A stretch of 7,274 nt of DNA from Gemmatimonadaceae bacterium (GCA_025356185.1 JANXUN010000672.1:1-7274); one strand, 5' to 3'; shown: positions 1-5,715, counted from the stretch's first letter. The notes: generated from the letters alone by a model not told the origin. Translations and numbers: made by a program.

Positions 1-1
1 G

Positions 2-259
2 CTGAATGCGACGGCGCTGCGGGCTCGCATGACCGAGTTTGCCATCCGCCATCTGGCCGACGCCACCGAGCTGCTGACGGTGGCTGTGTTGCGCCGTACG
101 CTCCCCGACGTATCGGCTGAGTTCAAGCTGCATCTGAGCGCCGCGCGCTCCGCCTTGGCCGGCGATCACGGACAGGATCTATTGCTGGCGTGGTTGCAGG
201 CGGCCGGTGTCACGCTTGCTGGCGGCGTGACCGCGCAGCTCGAACTTCCAGGATTCTAG
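2..259 (+). CDS. C-terminal fragment of an unrecognised protein
   Basis: The frame is open from the left edge of the window to a TAG at 257-259, so only the last 85 residues are visible and the true start lies outside. An internal ATG at 29 exists but has no clear Shine-Dalgarno sequence and need not be the start. The visible part is alanine- and leucine-rich and looks helical (LADATELLTVAVLRRTLP, then SAARSALAGDHGQDLLLAWL), ending in a glycine/valine-rich tail and the residues ELPGF. There is no transmembrane segment, signal or catalytic motif I can name. Codon use (mostly G or C in third positions) supports real coding. Its last 50 bases overlap the 3' end of the opposing gene at 210-644. 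I do not recognise the family and assign no function. Confidence 0.6.
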   Translation: MNATALRARMTEFAIRHLADATELLTVAVLRRTLPDVSAEFKLHLSAARSALAGDHGQDLLLAWLQAAGVTLAGGVTAQLELPGF

Positions 260-644
260 TACGGCTCTTGGTGGTCACACCCCGCGTGCCAGTGCCGTTT
301 GTGCGCCAGACGCGATAAAACCGGCGTCCCGTCGAACCAATTGGGAACGCCACCTTACCGCCGCCGATCGGGATAATATCGGCCATGAGCGCGGCCGCGC
401 GCTCACGCGCGTTTTGCTGACGGGCGTCGTCATTTGCCTCGCTCACGAAGTCGCCACTCTGCATCGCGAACCACTGTGCCGCTGACGGATCGGCCGGTGT
501 GCTGTTGGCGCAGAGATAGTACTGATCATCGTCAGCCCAGAACGCGGTCACCTCGGACATTCCCACGATAGACGCCAACGGCATTGACGTGAGTGGGGCG
601 GGGTACAGCGTTCCGATTGGGGTGTCGCAGGCGACGACTTTCAT
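210..644 (-). CDS. Hypothetical protein, 144 residues, unrecognised
   Basis: Reading leftwards, an ATG at 644-642 opens a 144-residue frame ending in TGA at 212-210. I prefer this ATG, preceded by a GTGAG at usual spacing, over the in-frame TTG at 737, because the extra 31 residues look like translated non-coding DNA. The middle part is convincing protein sequence: EVTAFWADDDQYYLCANSTP (31-50), AAQWFAMQSGDF, then an Arg/Ala/Glu-rich helix near 72-88 and IIPIGGGKVAFPIG (90-103). It looks like a small soluble protein with a mixed alpha/beta core. The last 25 residues are very basic and overlap the coding end of the neighbour on the other strand, so they may be read-through past an ancestral stop or a frameshift product. 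There is no signal peptide or membrane segment, and I do not recognise the family. Confidence 0.6.
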   Translation of the reverse strand: MKVVACDTPIGTLYPAPLTSMPLASIVGMSEVTAFWADDDQYYLCANSTPADPSAAQWFAMQSGDFVSEANDDARQQNARERAAALMADIIPIGGGKVAFPIGSTGRRFYRVWRTNGTGTRGVTTKSRTRILEVRAARSRRQQA

Positions 645-708
645 GATCGATCTCACAGCAGATTTAAGAACGTGACGATACGCCGAATTGGTTTGTCGAC
701 GGGCGGGG

Positions 709-737
709 ATGTTATGACGATCCGAGCGCTCGCGCAA
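709..737 (-). promoter_or_regulatory. Weak sigma70-like promoter candidate for the leftward gene
   Basis: On the - strand, TTGCGC (737-732) and TAACAT (714-709) are separated by 17 bases and lie 65 bases upstream of the ATG at 644. The matches to consensus are poor (3/6 and 4/6). The spacer contains most of a perfect 10-base palindrome, CGAGCGCTCG (723-732), which could be an operator or simply chance. The spacing and location support it; the hexamers barely do. Confidence 0.2.
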
Positions 738-770
738 TACGAGTGGCAGCCGCTAAGTTGTTGAGGTGCT

Positions 771-906
771 TGTGGATAGCTGTTGGAAGTCATGTGGAAA
801 ATTAGATAAGTCCTTATCGCCAGAGGGATAAAGCGGTTGTCGGATGTGGATAACCACCCGCGCACCCATAGCGTTTTTTGCGGCCGAAACGTGGCACTTG
901 TCCACA
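771..906. other. Cluster of four DnaA-box-like 9-mers; candidate replication origin or DnaA-binding locus
   Basis: Compared with the DnaA box TTATCCACA (relaxed form TTWTNCACA), this intergenic stretch has TGTGGATAG at 771-779 (- strand box, one mismatch), TGTGGAAAA at 793-801 (- strand, TTTTCCACA, fits the relaxed consensus), TGTGGATAA at 845-853 (- strand, exact match) and TTGTCCACA at 898-906 (+ strand, one mismatch). Starts are 22, 52 and 53 bases apart; three boxes face left and the last faces right. The stretch 793-833 is visibly more A+T-rich than its surroundings and could be an unwinding element. Genes diverge on either side. What is missing is a dnaA, dnaN, gidB or parAB neighbour. 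It could instead be a DnaA-titration site or a DnaA-controlled promoter. Confidence 0.5.
805..818. repeat. GATAAG inverted repeat inside the DnaA-box cluster
   Basis: GATAAG at 805-810 and CTTATC at 813-818 form a perfect 6-base inverted repeat around a 2-base centre. The GATA core recurs nearby in GGGATAAAG (825-833) and in the two TGTGGATA boxes at 771 and 845. The symmetry suggests a dimeric binding site or repeated contacts in the unwinding zone rather than an RNA hairpin, since a 2-base loop cannot form. Confidence 0.35.
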
Positions 907-1148
907 TTCGGCATCATCACAAAACTGCTCTACTCTGGATTGCAAACACTTGGATCACGGTACTTTCGAGCGAGAGTTTTATGGGTCCATCTGTGCCCGC
1001 ATGGTGAGGTGCGAGCGAATTCAGACTTTGGGTCGCCCGCTCCTATCTGCTGACGCGAGCGGCGGATTTCGTCATTTCCCTATGGCGACTCGTGGCGGAA
1101 TTCACCATTCTGCGACATTCGTTTAGCCCTCTTTGGAGATCTCCCTAC
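907..1148. other. Non-coding leader upstream of the ATP-grasp block
   Basis: This continues the gene-free stretch that begins at 645. Short open frames cross it but have no ribosome site or protein-like composition. I see no tRNA or rRNA signature and no convincing promoter; the nearest to one is TTGCAA at 940-945 with TACTTT at 961-966, whose 15-base spacing is too short. CCGCTC (1037-1042) and GAGCGG (1057-1062) could pair around a 14-base loop. The promoter of the downstream operon presumably lies here or within the DnaA-box cluster. Confidence 0.4.
1135..1144 (+). promoter_or_regulatory. Palindromic ribosome binding site, decides the start of the ATP-grasp gene
   Basis: GGAG at 1135-1138 sits 10 bases before the GTG at 1149, while the upstream in-frame GTG at 1092 has no comparable site. 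The GGAG is one half of a perfect 10-base palindrome, GGAGATCTCC (1135-1144), so the ribosome site is also a symmetrical DNA element that a dimeric repressor could cover. Confidence 0.55.
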
Positions 1149-2075
1149 GTGTCAGTCGAACCTCGGATCGGATTGCTGGTCGGACGTGAGTGGTCGTTTC
1201 CTCCAGCGTTTCTCGAAGCGGTTGCAAAACGGCAGTCGGGCGTGGCAGCCGACTACATCAAGCTCGACGCCACGCAGATGGCGCAGCCCATTCCGTACAC
1301 GCTCATTATCGATCGCATCTCGCACGAGGTCGGGTTCTATCGAACCTTCCTGAAGCATGCGACGCGCATGGGTGTGACCGTCGTGAACAATCCGTTCATG
1401 TGGTCGGCCGACGACAAGTTTTTTGACGCGACCGTTGCCATTCAAAACGGCATCGCGCATCCGAAGACGATGGTGCTGCCGAATAAGGACTATATCGCCG
1501 GGATTTCGCACACCGAGTCGCTACGCAATCTCGCCTATCCGTTGGATTGGCGGCGAGTTGCCGAGCACATTGGCTTTCCCTGTGTGCTGAAGGACGCGCA
1601 CGGCGGGGGATGGCGCGATGTCTACGTGTGCCATTCGATGGAAGAGCTGATGCAGCATTACAACAGCAGCGGCTTGCTGACGATGGTGGTGCAGGAATTT
1701 GTGAAGTGGGATCAGTATGTGCGGCTCATGGTGTTGGGTCGCGAACATGTATTGCCGATGCCCTACGATCCGCGCGAACGCAAATACATCCCCGATCCAG
1801 GCTATCTGTCCAAAGAAGTCGAAGACGCGTGCGTGCATGGCGCGCTCACGCTGTGCAACGCGCTGGGATACGACATGAACACCGTTGAGTTTGCGGTGAA
1901 AGACGGTATTCCGTATGCGATCGACTTTATGAATCCCGCTCCCGACATGGACATTTACTCGCTCACGCCCAAGTACTTCGAGTGGGTCGTGGAGCACATG
2001 GCCGACCTAGCGATCAAGTTGGCGACGGCACCGCGCAAACCCGTGCACAGCGGCCCGCCGATCGGCGAGCGCTAG
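1149..2075 (+). CDS. RimK-like ATP-grasp carboxylate-amine ligase
   Basis: A 308-residue protein of the ATP-grasp superfamily, closest in layout to RimK/glutathione-synthetase-type ligases (E. coli RimK is 300 residues). Such enzymes activate a carboxylate as an acyl-phosphate with ATP and join it to an amine. Visible in order: an N-terminal strand RIGLLVGREWSFPPAF (6-21); VVNNPFMWSADDKFF (78-92), with a Lys at 90 where ATP-grasp proteins bind nucleotide; CVLKDAHGGGWRDVYV (145-160), holding the second conserved Lys (148) and the glycine-rich loop; VVQEFVKWDQYVR (180-192), the hinge; and NTVEFAVKDGIPYAIDF (244-260) followed by MNPAPDMD, with E247, D259 and N262 as probable metal ligands. All core positions are present. 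The GTG start at 1149 is chosen over GTG 1092 because of its ribosome site and because RIGLLVGRE is where family members begin. It is the first gene of the block, with 10 bases to the next. Substrate unknown. Confidence 0.9.
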   Translation: MSVEPRIGLLVGREWSFPPAFLEAVAKRQSGVAADYIKLDATQMAQPIPYTLIIDRISHEVGFYRTFLKHATRMGVTVVNNPFMWSADDKFFDATVAIQNGIAHPKTMVLPNKDYIAGISHTESLRNLAYPLDWRRVAEHIGFPCVLKDAHGGGWRDVYVCHSMEELMQHYNSSGLLTMVVQEFVKWDQYVRLMVLGREHVLPMPYDPRERKYIPDPGYLSKEVEDACVHGALTLCNALGYDMNTVEFAVKDGIPYAIDFMNPAPDMDIYSLTPKYFEWVVEHMADLAIKLATAPRKPVHSGPPIGER

Positions 2076-2085
2076 GGAGTCGCGC

Positions 2086-3438
2086 ATGTTTGCCAGCGCG
2101 ATCGCGCGCTATCACGACGCACTGACCGTAGGTGACACCGCCGCCGCATCGGCGGAATTGCTCGACCGGTTGTTGCGAAGCGAAGGTCTATTTTTTGGTG
2201 ATCGACCGCTGTGCGGCGTGCTGCGCCCGCGATTGCTCACGACCGGTGAGTATCGACACATCGCGCGCGCGTGTGCGCTGGTGGGGTCCGCATTCGAATC
2301 GGTGCGTCGCGCGGCCATGCACGATGCAGCGTTGCGTGCACAGTTTGGACTCACCGCGTGGGAAGAGCAGCTCATTCACGCCGATCCTGGGTTTGCGGTC
2401 GCGAGTCCCACGTCGCGCCTCGATGCATTTTTTGCCTCGGGTGACGATGGTCTCAAATTCACCGAGTACAACGCCGAGACGCCGGCTGGAGCGGCGTACA
2501 ACGACGCACTGTCGCGCGTGATGATGGCGATGCCCGTGATGCACGAGTTCTCGCGCACACACGCGGTGTTGCCGATTCCGGCGGCGCCGTCGGTCGTGCA
2601 CGCGCTACTCGACGCGTATCATCACTTTCGCGGTGTGCGCGATCGGCCGGTGATTTGCATTCTGGACTGGAACGACGTCCCGACGCGCAGTGAGTTCGTG
2701 TTGTTTCAACGTGAGTTTACGTCGCTCGGCATAGACGCATTTATCGGCGATCCGCGGGACGCTGACTATCGCGATGGACGGTTGTATGTGGGCGGACGCG
2801 CGGTCGATCTGATTTACAAACGCGTGTTGATTGATGAACTCGTGACGCGCGAAGGATTGGAGTCTCCCGTTGTGCGCGCGGTGCGAGATCGCGCCGTGTG
2901 CATGGTGAATCCGTTTCGCTGCAAACTGCTGCACAAAAAAGCATCGCTCGCCGTCGTGAGCGACGAGCGCCAGGCGCATTTGCTGACCGACGCACAGCGC
3001 GTGGCCGTCGCTGCGCATGTGCCGTGGACTCGGCTTGTTGAAGAGCGCAGTACGTCGTACGGAGAAGACGACGTCGATTTGATTTCGTTCATCGCCAGCC
3101 GCAAAGACTCGTTGGTGCTTAAACCCAACGACGAGTATGGCGGCAAAGGAATTGTCCTTGGCTGGACCGTCGATGACGCCACGTGGCAATCATCGATTCG
3201 TACGGCGCTGGGCGAACCGTTTATTGTGCAAGAGCGTGTCGTGATTCCGTCGGAGCCATGGCCGTCGTTTGAGAACGGATCGCTGCACATTGGCGATCGC
3301 ATGTTGGACACGGCGCCGTTTTTGGTGGATGGCGTGGTGATGACGGGGTGTCTCACACGGATCGCGACGGATCCGTTACTAAACGTGACCGCGGGTGGCG
3401 GTTCGAACGTGCCTACTTTTCTTGTTGAGGAGCGTTGA
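2086..3438 (+). CDS. Circularly permuted ATP-grasp ligase, glutathionylspermidine-synthase-like
   Basis: A 450-residue protein of the circularly permuted ATP-grasp type, the fold class of the glutathionylspermidine synthetase ligase domain. Members form an amide bond from a peptide or amino-acid carboxylate using ATP. Residues 1-110 are helical and variable. Then come FTEYNAETPAGAAYND (125-140), an acidic/Asn-rich pocket typical of the class; ICILDWNDVPTRSEF (190-204); DLIYKRVLIDEL (241-252); VNPFRCKLLHKKASL (274-288); and, late as expected for the permuted order, VLKPNDEYGGKGIVLG (344-359) with the Lys and Gly-rich ATP loop, FIVQERV (379-385), and NVTAGGGSNVPTF (433-445) near the end. AGGGAG (2074-2079) overlaps the preceding stop and lies 6 bases from the ATG, and the stop overlaps the next ATG by one base, so this gene is the centre of a translationally coupled operon. 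It is clearly an ATP-grasp ligase; its substrate is unknown. Confidence 0.85.
   Translation: MFASAIARYHDALTVGDTAAASAELLDRLLRSEGLFFGDRPLCGVLRPRLLTTGEYRHIARACALVGSAFESVRRAAMHDAALRAQFGLTAWEEQLIHADPGFAVASPTSRLDAFFASGDDGLKFTEYNAETPAGAAYNDALSRVMMAMPVMHEFSRTHAVLPIPAAPSVVHALLDAYHHFRGVRDRPVICILDWNDVPTRSEFVLFQREFTSLGIDAFIGDPRDADYRDGRLYVGGRAVDLIYKRVLIDELVTREGLESPVVRAVRDRAVCMVNPFRCKLLHKKASLAVVSDERQAHLLTDAQRVAVAAHVPWTRLVEERSTSYGEDDVDLISFIASRKDSLVLKPNDEYGGKGIVLGWTVDDATWQSSIRTALGEPFIVQERVVIPSEPWPSFENGSLHIGDRMLDTAPFLVDGVVMTGCLTRIATDPLLNVTAGGGSNVPTFLVEER
3427..3432 (+). promoter_or_regulatory. Strong Shine-Dalgarno site deciding the ATG at 3438
   Basis: GAGGAG lies within the last codons of the upstream ligase, 5 bases before ATG 3438. 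A TTG at 3435 is also in frame but is only 2 bases from the site, so the ATG is preferred. Confidence 0.7.
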
Positions 3439-4220
3439 TGTCGGCGTACAAACGCCCGGTGATCGGGCTTACGACACAAACACTGCATTCGATCGACGGC
3501 ATTCCGCCGGCGTTGCCGTCGTCATGGGTGATGAATCAGCGCTACTTCTATGCAGCGACGATGGTCGGCGCGGTGCCGTGGATGATTCCGTTGTTGGACG
3601 ACGATCTTGGAACACTGCGCGAGATTTATGAGCGCTTAGACGGCATTCTGATTCCCGGTGGCGTGGATATCAATCCTGCCGAATACGGTGAAGCGGTCAG
3701 CAAAGAATGCGGAAACCTGGACCCTGCGCGCGATCGCGTAGAGCTGCAGCTCACCAAGTGGGCGATGGAAGAGGGGAAGCCGGTGTTGGGCCTCTGTCGC
3801 GGGTTACAAGTGATCAACGTCGCGTCAGGCGGCACACTGTGGCAGGACCTCGCGTCACAGGGAACGGCGTTTCAAAAACACGATTACTTCCCGACTGCGG
3901 GCTTTGAACGTGACCATCTCGCGCATGAAGTCGATGTGCTCGTCAACAGCAAGTTGGGCGGATTTTTAGAATCGGCGCGCGTGCCAGTGAATAGCATGCA
4001 TCATCAAGGCATCAAGTCATTGGGGAGTGGACTCGTTGCATCTGCGGTTGCGCCGGATGGTTTGATCGAAGCGGTGGAAAGCGACGACGATGCGTTTTTG
4101 ATTGGCGTGCAGTGGCATCCAGAAGTCTTCGAGATGGCGAATCCGCACATGCGGCACTTGTTTGGCGGATTTATTGCGGCCTCGTGTGCATGGCGCGACG
4201 GAGCACGCGTCAGTCCGTAG
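3438..4220 (+). CDS. Class I glutamine amidotransferase-like gamma-glutamyl hydrolase, PuuD family
   Basis: A 260-residue protein of the peptidase C26/PuuD family (E. coli PuuD, gamma-glutamyl-GABA hydrolase, is 254 residues), which cleaves the gamma-glutamyl bond of small amides through a Cys-His-Glu triad. The N-terminus RPVIGLTTQT is typical. LIPGGVDINPAEYG (71-84) supplies the oxyanion strand. GLCRGLQVINVASGG (118-132) carries the nucleophile C120. NSMHHQGIK (185-193) is the family substrate motif, and GVQWHPE (223-229) carries H227 and E229. All catalytic residues are present, so it should be active. There is no signal peptide, so it is cytoplasmic. It shares the A of its ATG with the preceding TGA. 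Placed between three ATP-dependent ligases, it is more likely to trim, recycle or edit a gamma-glutamyl product of this operon than to serve putrescine breakdown; no other puu gene is in the window. Confidence 0.92.
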   Translation: MSAYKRPVIGLTTQTLHSIDGIPPALPSSWVMNQRYFYAATMVGAVPWMIPLLDDDLGTLREIYERLDGILIPGGVDINPAEYGEAVSKECGNLDPARDRVELQLTKWAMEEGKPVLGLCRGLQVINVASGGTLWQDLASQGTAFQKHDYFPTAGFERDHLAHEVDVLVNSKLGGFLESARVPVNSMHHQGIKSLGSGLVASAVAPDGLIEAVESDDDAFLIGVQWHPEVFEMANPHMRHLFGGFIAASCAWRDGARVSP

Positions 4221-4230
4221 CGACTCCATA

Positions 4231-4259
4231 CACACAGGTACGTCTCCACGCAGGTACGT
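4231..4259 (+). repeat. Two 13-base direct repeats in the puuD-ybdK-type gap
   Basis: CACACAGGTACGT (4231-4243) and CACGCAGGTACGT (4247-4259) differ at one base and are spaced 16 bases start to start. A 16-base period puts the two copies on different faces of the helix, so cooperative binding by one protein is not obvious. They could be operator half-sites for a promoter within the gap, or a small local duplication. Confidence 0.5.
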
Positions 4260-4266
4260 GACGCGC

Positions 4267-4290
4267 GAGCGCCGACATTCGGCGGCGCTC
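4267..4290 (+). terminator. Intercistronic hairpin, possible weak terminator or attenuator
   Basis: GAGCGCCG (4267-4274) pairs perfectly with CGGCGCTC (4283-4290) around an 8-base loop, giving a G+C-rich 8-bp stem. What follows is TGGTTCTC rather than a run of T, so efficient intrinsic termination is doubtful. It ends 15 bases before the ribosome site of the next gene, so it may separate expression of the ligase from the three upstream genes or protect the message. Confidence 0.4.
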
Positions 4291-4305
4291 TGGTTCTCAG
4301 ACAAC

Positions 4306-4310
4306 GAGGA
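4306..4310 (+). promoter_or_regulatory. Shine-Dalgarno site deciding the ATG at 4316
   Basis: GAGGA at 4306-4310 is 5 bases from ATG 4316 but runs into the alternative ATG at 4310, which therefore has no room for ribosome binding. The second ATG is the likely start. Confidence 0.65.
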
Positions 4311-4315
4311 TGGCA

Positions 4316-5539
4316 ATGCGGGCGCCCAGCTTAACGGTCGGCATCGAAGAGGAATATCAGATCATCGATCCGGTGACGCGTGATCTCACGCCCGGATTCG
4401 ATGCGCTGGTCACGAGTGATGATGCGCAGTTAGCCGACGTAAAAGCTGAGTTGCATCAGTGCCAAGTGGAGATCGGCACGAAGGTGTGTCACTCGATCGC
4501 CGAGCTGCGCACCGAACTGACGAACTTGCGTCGGCTGGTGATTCAGGCCGCTGGTCAGCATGGTCTGACGATCGCGTCGGCTGGCACGCATCCGTTTTCG
4601 AACTGGATGAATCAGGAGATGACGCCCAAAGAACGCTACTTGGGCGTGAAGGCGGAGTTGCAGGATTTGGCGCATCGTCTGTTGATTTTTGGGACGCACG
4701 TGCACGTCGGTATCGAAGATCCCGAGTTTCGCATCGACTGCCTCAATGCCGCGCGGTATGTGTTGCCGCACATTTTGTGCTTGTCGACGAGTTCACCGTT
4801 TTGGTTTGGACGTAACACCGGATTGCATTCGTATCGCAGCATCGTCTTCAAAAACTTTCCGCGCACGGGCGTGCCGAGAATTCTCCATGGGTGGAGCGAC
4901 TTCTCGGACTTAGTCGATACGTTGGTGAAGACGCGCAGCATTCCGGACGGTTCGAAGATTTGGTGGGACATGCGTCCGCATCATGTGTATCCCACGCTTG
5001 AGTTTCGTATTTGCGACGTGAATACGCGGGTTGACGAAGCGATCTGTGTCGCAGCCATATTGCAGGCGGTCGTCGCAAAGATGTGGAAGTTGCGTCGCGA
5101 CAACCTGACGTTTCGCGTCTATGCGCAAGATCTCATCGAAGAGAACAAGTGGCGTGCGGTACGATGGGGATTGAGCGGAAAACTGATCGACTTTGGCAAG
5201 AAAGAAGAGATGCCGGCGCCGGTTCTCATTCGCGAACTCATTGAATGGTTTCTCGATGACGTGCTCGACGAACTTGGTACCCGCAAAGAAGTCGAGTACG
5301 CATTCAAGATTCTCGAAGAGGGGTCGAGTGCGCAGCGGCAGTTGGCGACGTATGCACGAACGGGCGATCTACGAGCAGTCGTCGATCAACTGATTCGTGA
5401 AACGGCCGAAGGCGTGTGCGAGCCGACGCTTGGTCCGCCGCTGGTGGCACACGATCGTGTCGACGCGTCATCGTCGATGACGCCGAGCGGTTCGAGCGCT
5501 ATCACGCCACCGGGAACGCGGGGGCAGTCGGTTCCGTAG
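4316..5539 (+). CDS. ybdK: YbdK/GCS2-type carboxylate-amine ligase (weak glutamate-cysteine ligase family)
   Basis: A 407-residue member of the GCS2 (glutamine-synthetase-fold) ligases. E. coli YbdK has weak glutamate-cysteine ligase activity in vitro; the family makes gamma-glutamyl amides with ATP. Diagnostic segments: TVGIEEEYQIID (7-18), the acidic metal-binding N-terminus; CQVEIGTKVC (49-58); SAGTHPF (88-94); FGTHVHVGI (125-133), His-containing active-site strand; WWDMRPHHVYPTLEFRICD (216-234); and EENKWRAVRWG (275-285). The core ends near residue 370. Residues 371-407 form a Ser/Pro/Thr-rich, probably disordered tail that makes the protein about 35 residues longer than E. coli YbdK (372). 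The start is ATG 4316 from its ribosome site. It lies 95 bases after the hydrolase on the same strand. If the real amine partner is made or joined by the two ATP-grasp enzymes, this ligase could supply the gamma-glutamyl bond; that is inference. The symbol names the family, not a proven orthologue. Confidence 0.9.
   Translation: MRAPSLTVGIEEEYQIIDPVTRDLTPGFDALVTSDDAQLADVKAELHQCQVEIGTKVCHSIAELRTELTNLRRLVIQAAGQHGLTIASAGTHPFSNWMNQEMTPKERYLGVKAELQDLAHRLLIFGTHVHVGIEDPEFRIDCLNAARYVLPHILCLSTSSPFWFGRNTGLHSYRSIVFKNFPRTGVPRILHGWSDFSDLVDTLVKTRSIPDGSKIWWDMRPHHVYPTLEFRICDVNTRVDEAICVAAILQAVVAKMWKLRRDNLTFRVYAQDLIEENKWRAVRWGLSGKLIDFGKKEEMPAPVLIRELIEWFLDDVLDELGTRKEVEYAFKILEEGSSAQRQLATYARTGDLRAVVDQLIRETAEGVCEPTLGPPLVAHDRVDASSSMTPSGSSAITPPGTRGQSVP
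5449..5483. repeat. Two adjacent palindromes in the tail-coding end of the YbdK-type gene
   Basis: ACACGATCGTGT (5449-5460) is a perfect 12-base palindrome. Four bases later GCGTCATCG (5465-5473) and CGATGACGC (5475-5483) form a perfect 9-base inverted repeat around one base. Both fall in the segment encoding the low-complexity C-terminal tail, which suggests that this stretch was intergenic DNA before being taken into the reading frame, or that it holds protein-binding sites. Confidence 0.5.
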
Positions 5540-5543
5540 GAAA

Positions 5544-5603
5544 GACGGGAGACGGGAGAGGGGAGACGGGAGACGACCCGCGGGAGACGGGAGACGGGAG
5601 ACA
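5544..5603 (+). repeat. G-rich heptamer tandem repeat (GACGGGA) with a G-quadruplex-type motif
   Basis: GACGGGA occurs at 5544-5550, 5551-5557, 5565-5571, 5586-5592 and 5593-5599, with a one-base variant GAGGGGA at 5558-5564. A 14-base interruption containing the palindrome CCCGCGGG (5577-5584) splits the array in two. The first block has four G-runs of three or four bases with 3-4 base spacers (5547-5570), which fits the intramolecular G-quadruplex pattern; the second block has three runs. The array starts 4 bases after the ybdK-type stop, so it would lie in the transcript's 3' region. The 7-base unit makes it a probable site of slippage and copy-number change. Confidence 0.85.
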
Positions 5604-5715
5604 GACCGTGCGTAATATCGCGGTGGGAGAAGTACGGATCGCGGCGATGGTGCCGCGTTAGTAGGGTGCAGGAGCATCGCGGATAGGTCGCATTTCGCAA
5701 CCTGGGATCGACGCG

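Noticed and set aside
653..907. 84-residue leftward open frame across the DnaA-box cluster
   Set aside because: No ribosome site, non-protein-like composition, and it lies on conserved-looking 9-mer motifs in an intergenic region.
940..966. TTGCAA/TACTTT promoter for the ligase operon
   Set aside because: The spacer is only 15 bases and the -10 match is poor, so it is not listed as a feature.
907..1091. Possible tRNA or structured RNA gene
   Set aside because: No T-loop consensus, acceptor-stem pairing or strong extended hairpin could be found; only a 6-bp stem with a 14-base loop.
844..1126. Two overlapping rightward open frames (844-1053 and 878-1126)
   Set aside because: No Shine-Dalgarno site, and unrelated Cys/His/Arg-rich translations typical of non-coding G+C-rich DNA.
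1092..1148. N-terminal extension of the first ATP-grasp ligase from GTG 1092
   Set aside because: GTG 1149 has a GGAG at good spacing, and family similarity begins right after it; the 19 extra residues look random.
2605..3488. Long antisense open frames (2605-3189, 2814-3488) opposite the permuted ATP-grasp gene
   Set aside because: They mirror a well-supported coding sequence with full motifs; the translations are Arg/His/Ser-rich with no recognisable domain.
5544..5603. CRISPR-like array
   Set aside because: Units are only 7 bases with no unique spacers, and no cas genes are present.
5386..5700. Open frames on both strands across the heptamer array, with repeating PVSRLP- or ETGDGR-type peptides
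   Set aside because: The peptides are direct products of the 7-base DNA repeat; no ribosome site, and the frames overlap the end of the ligase gene.
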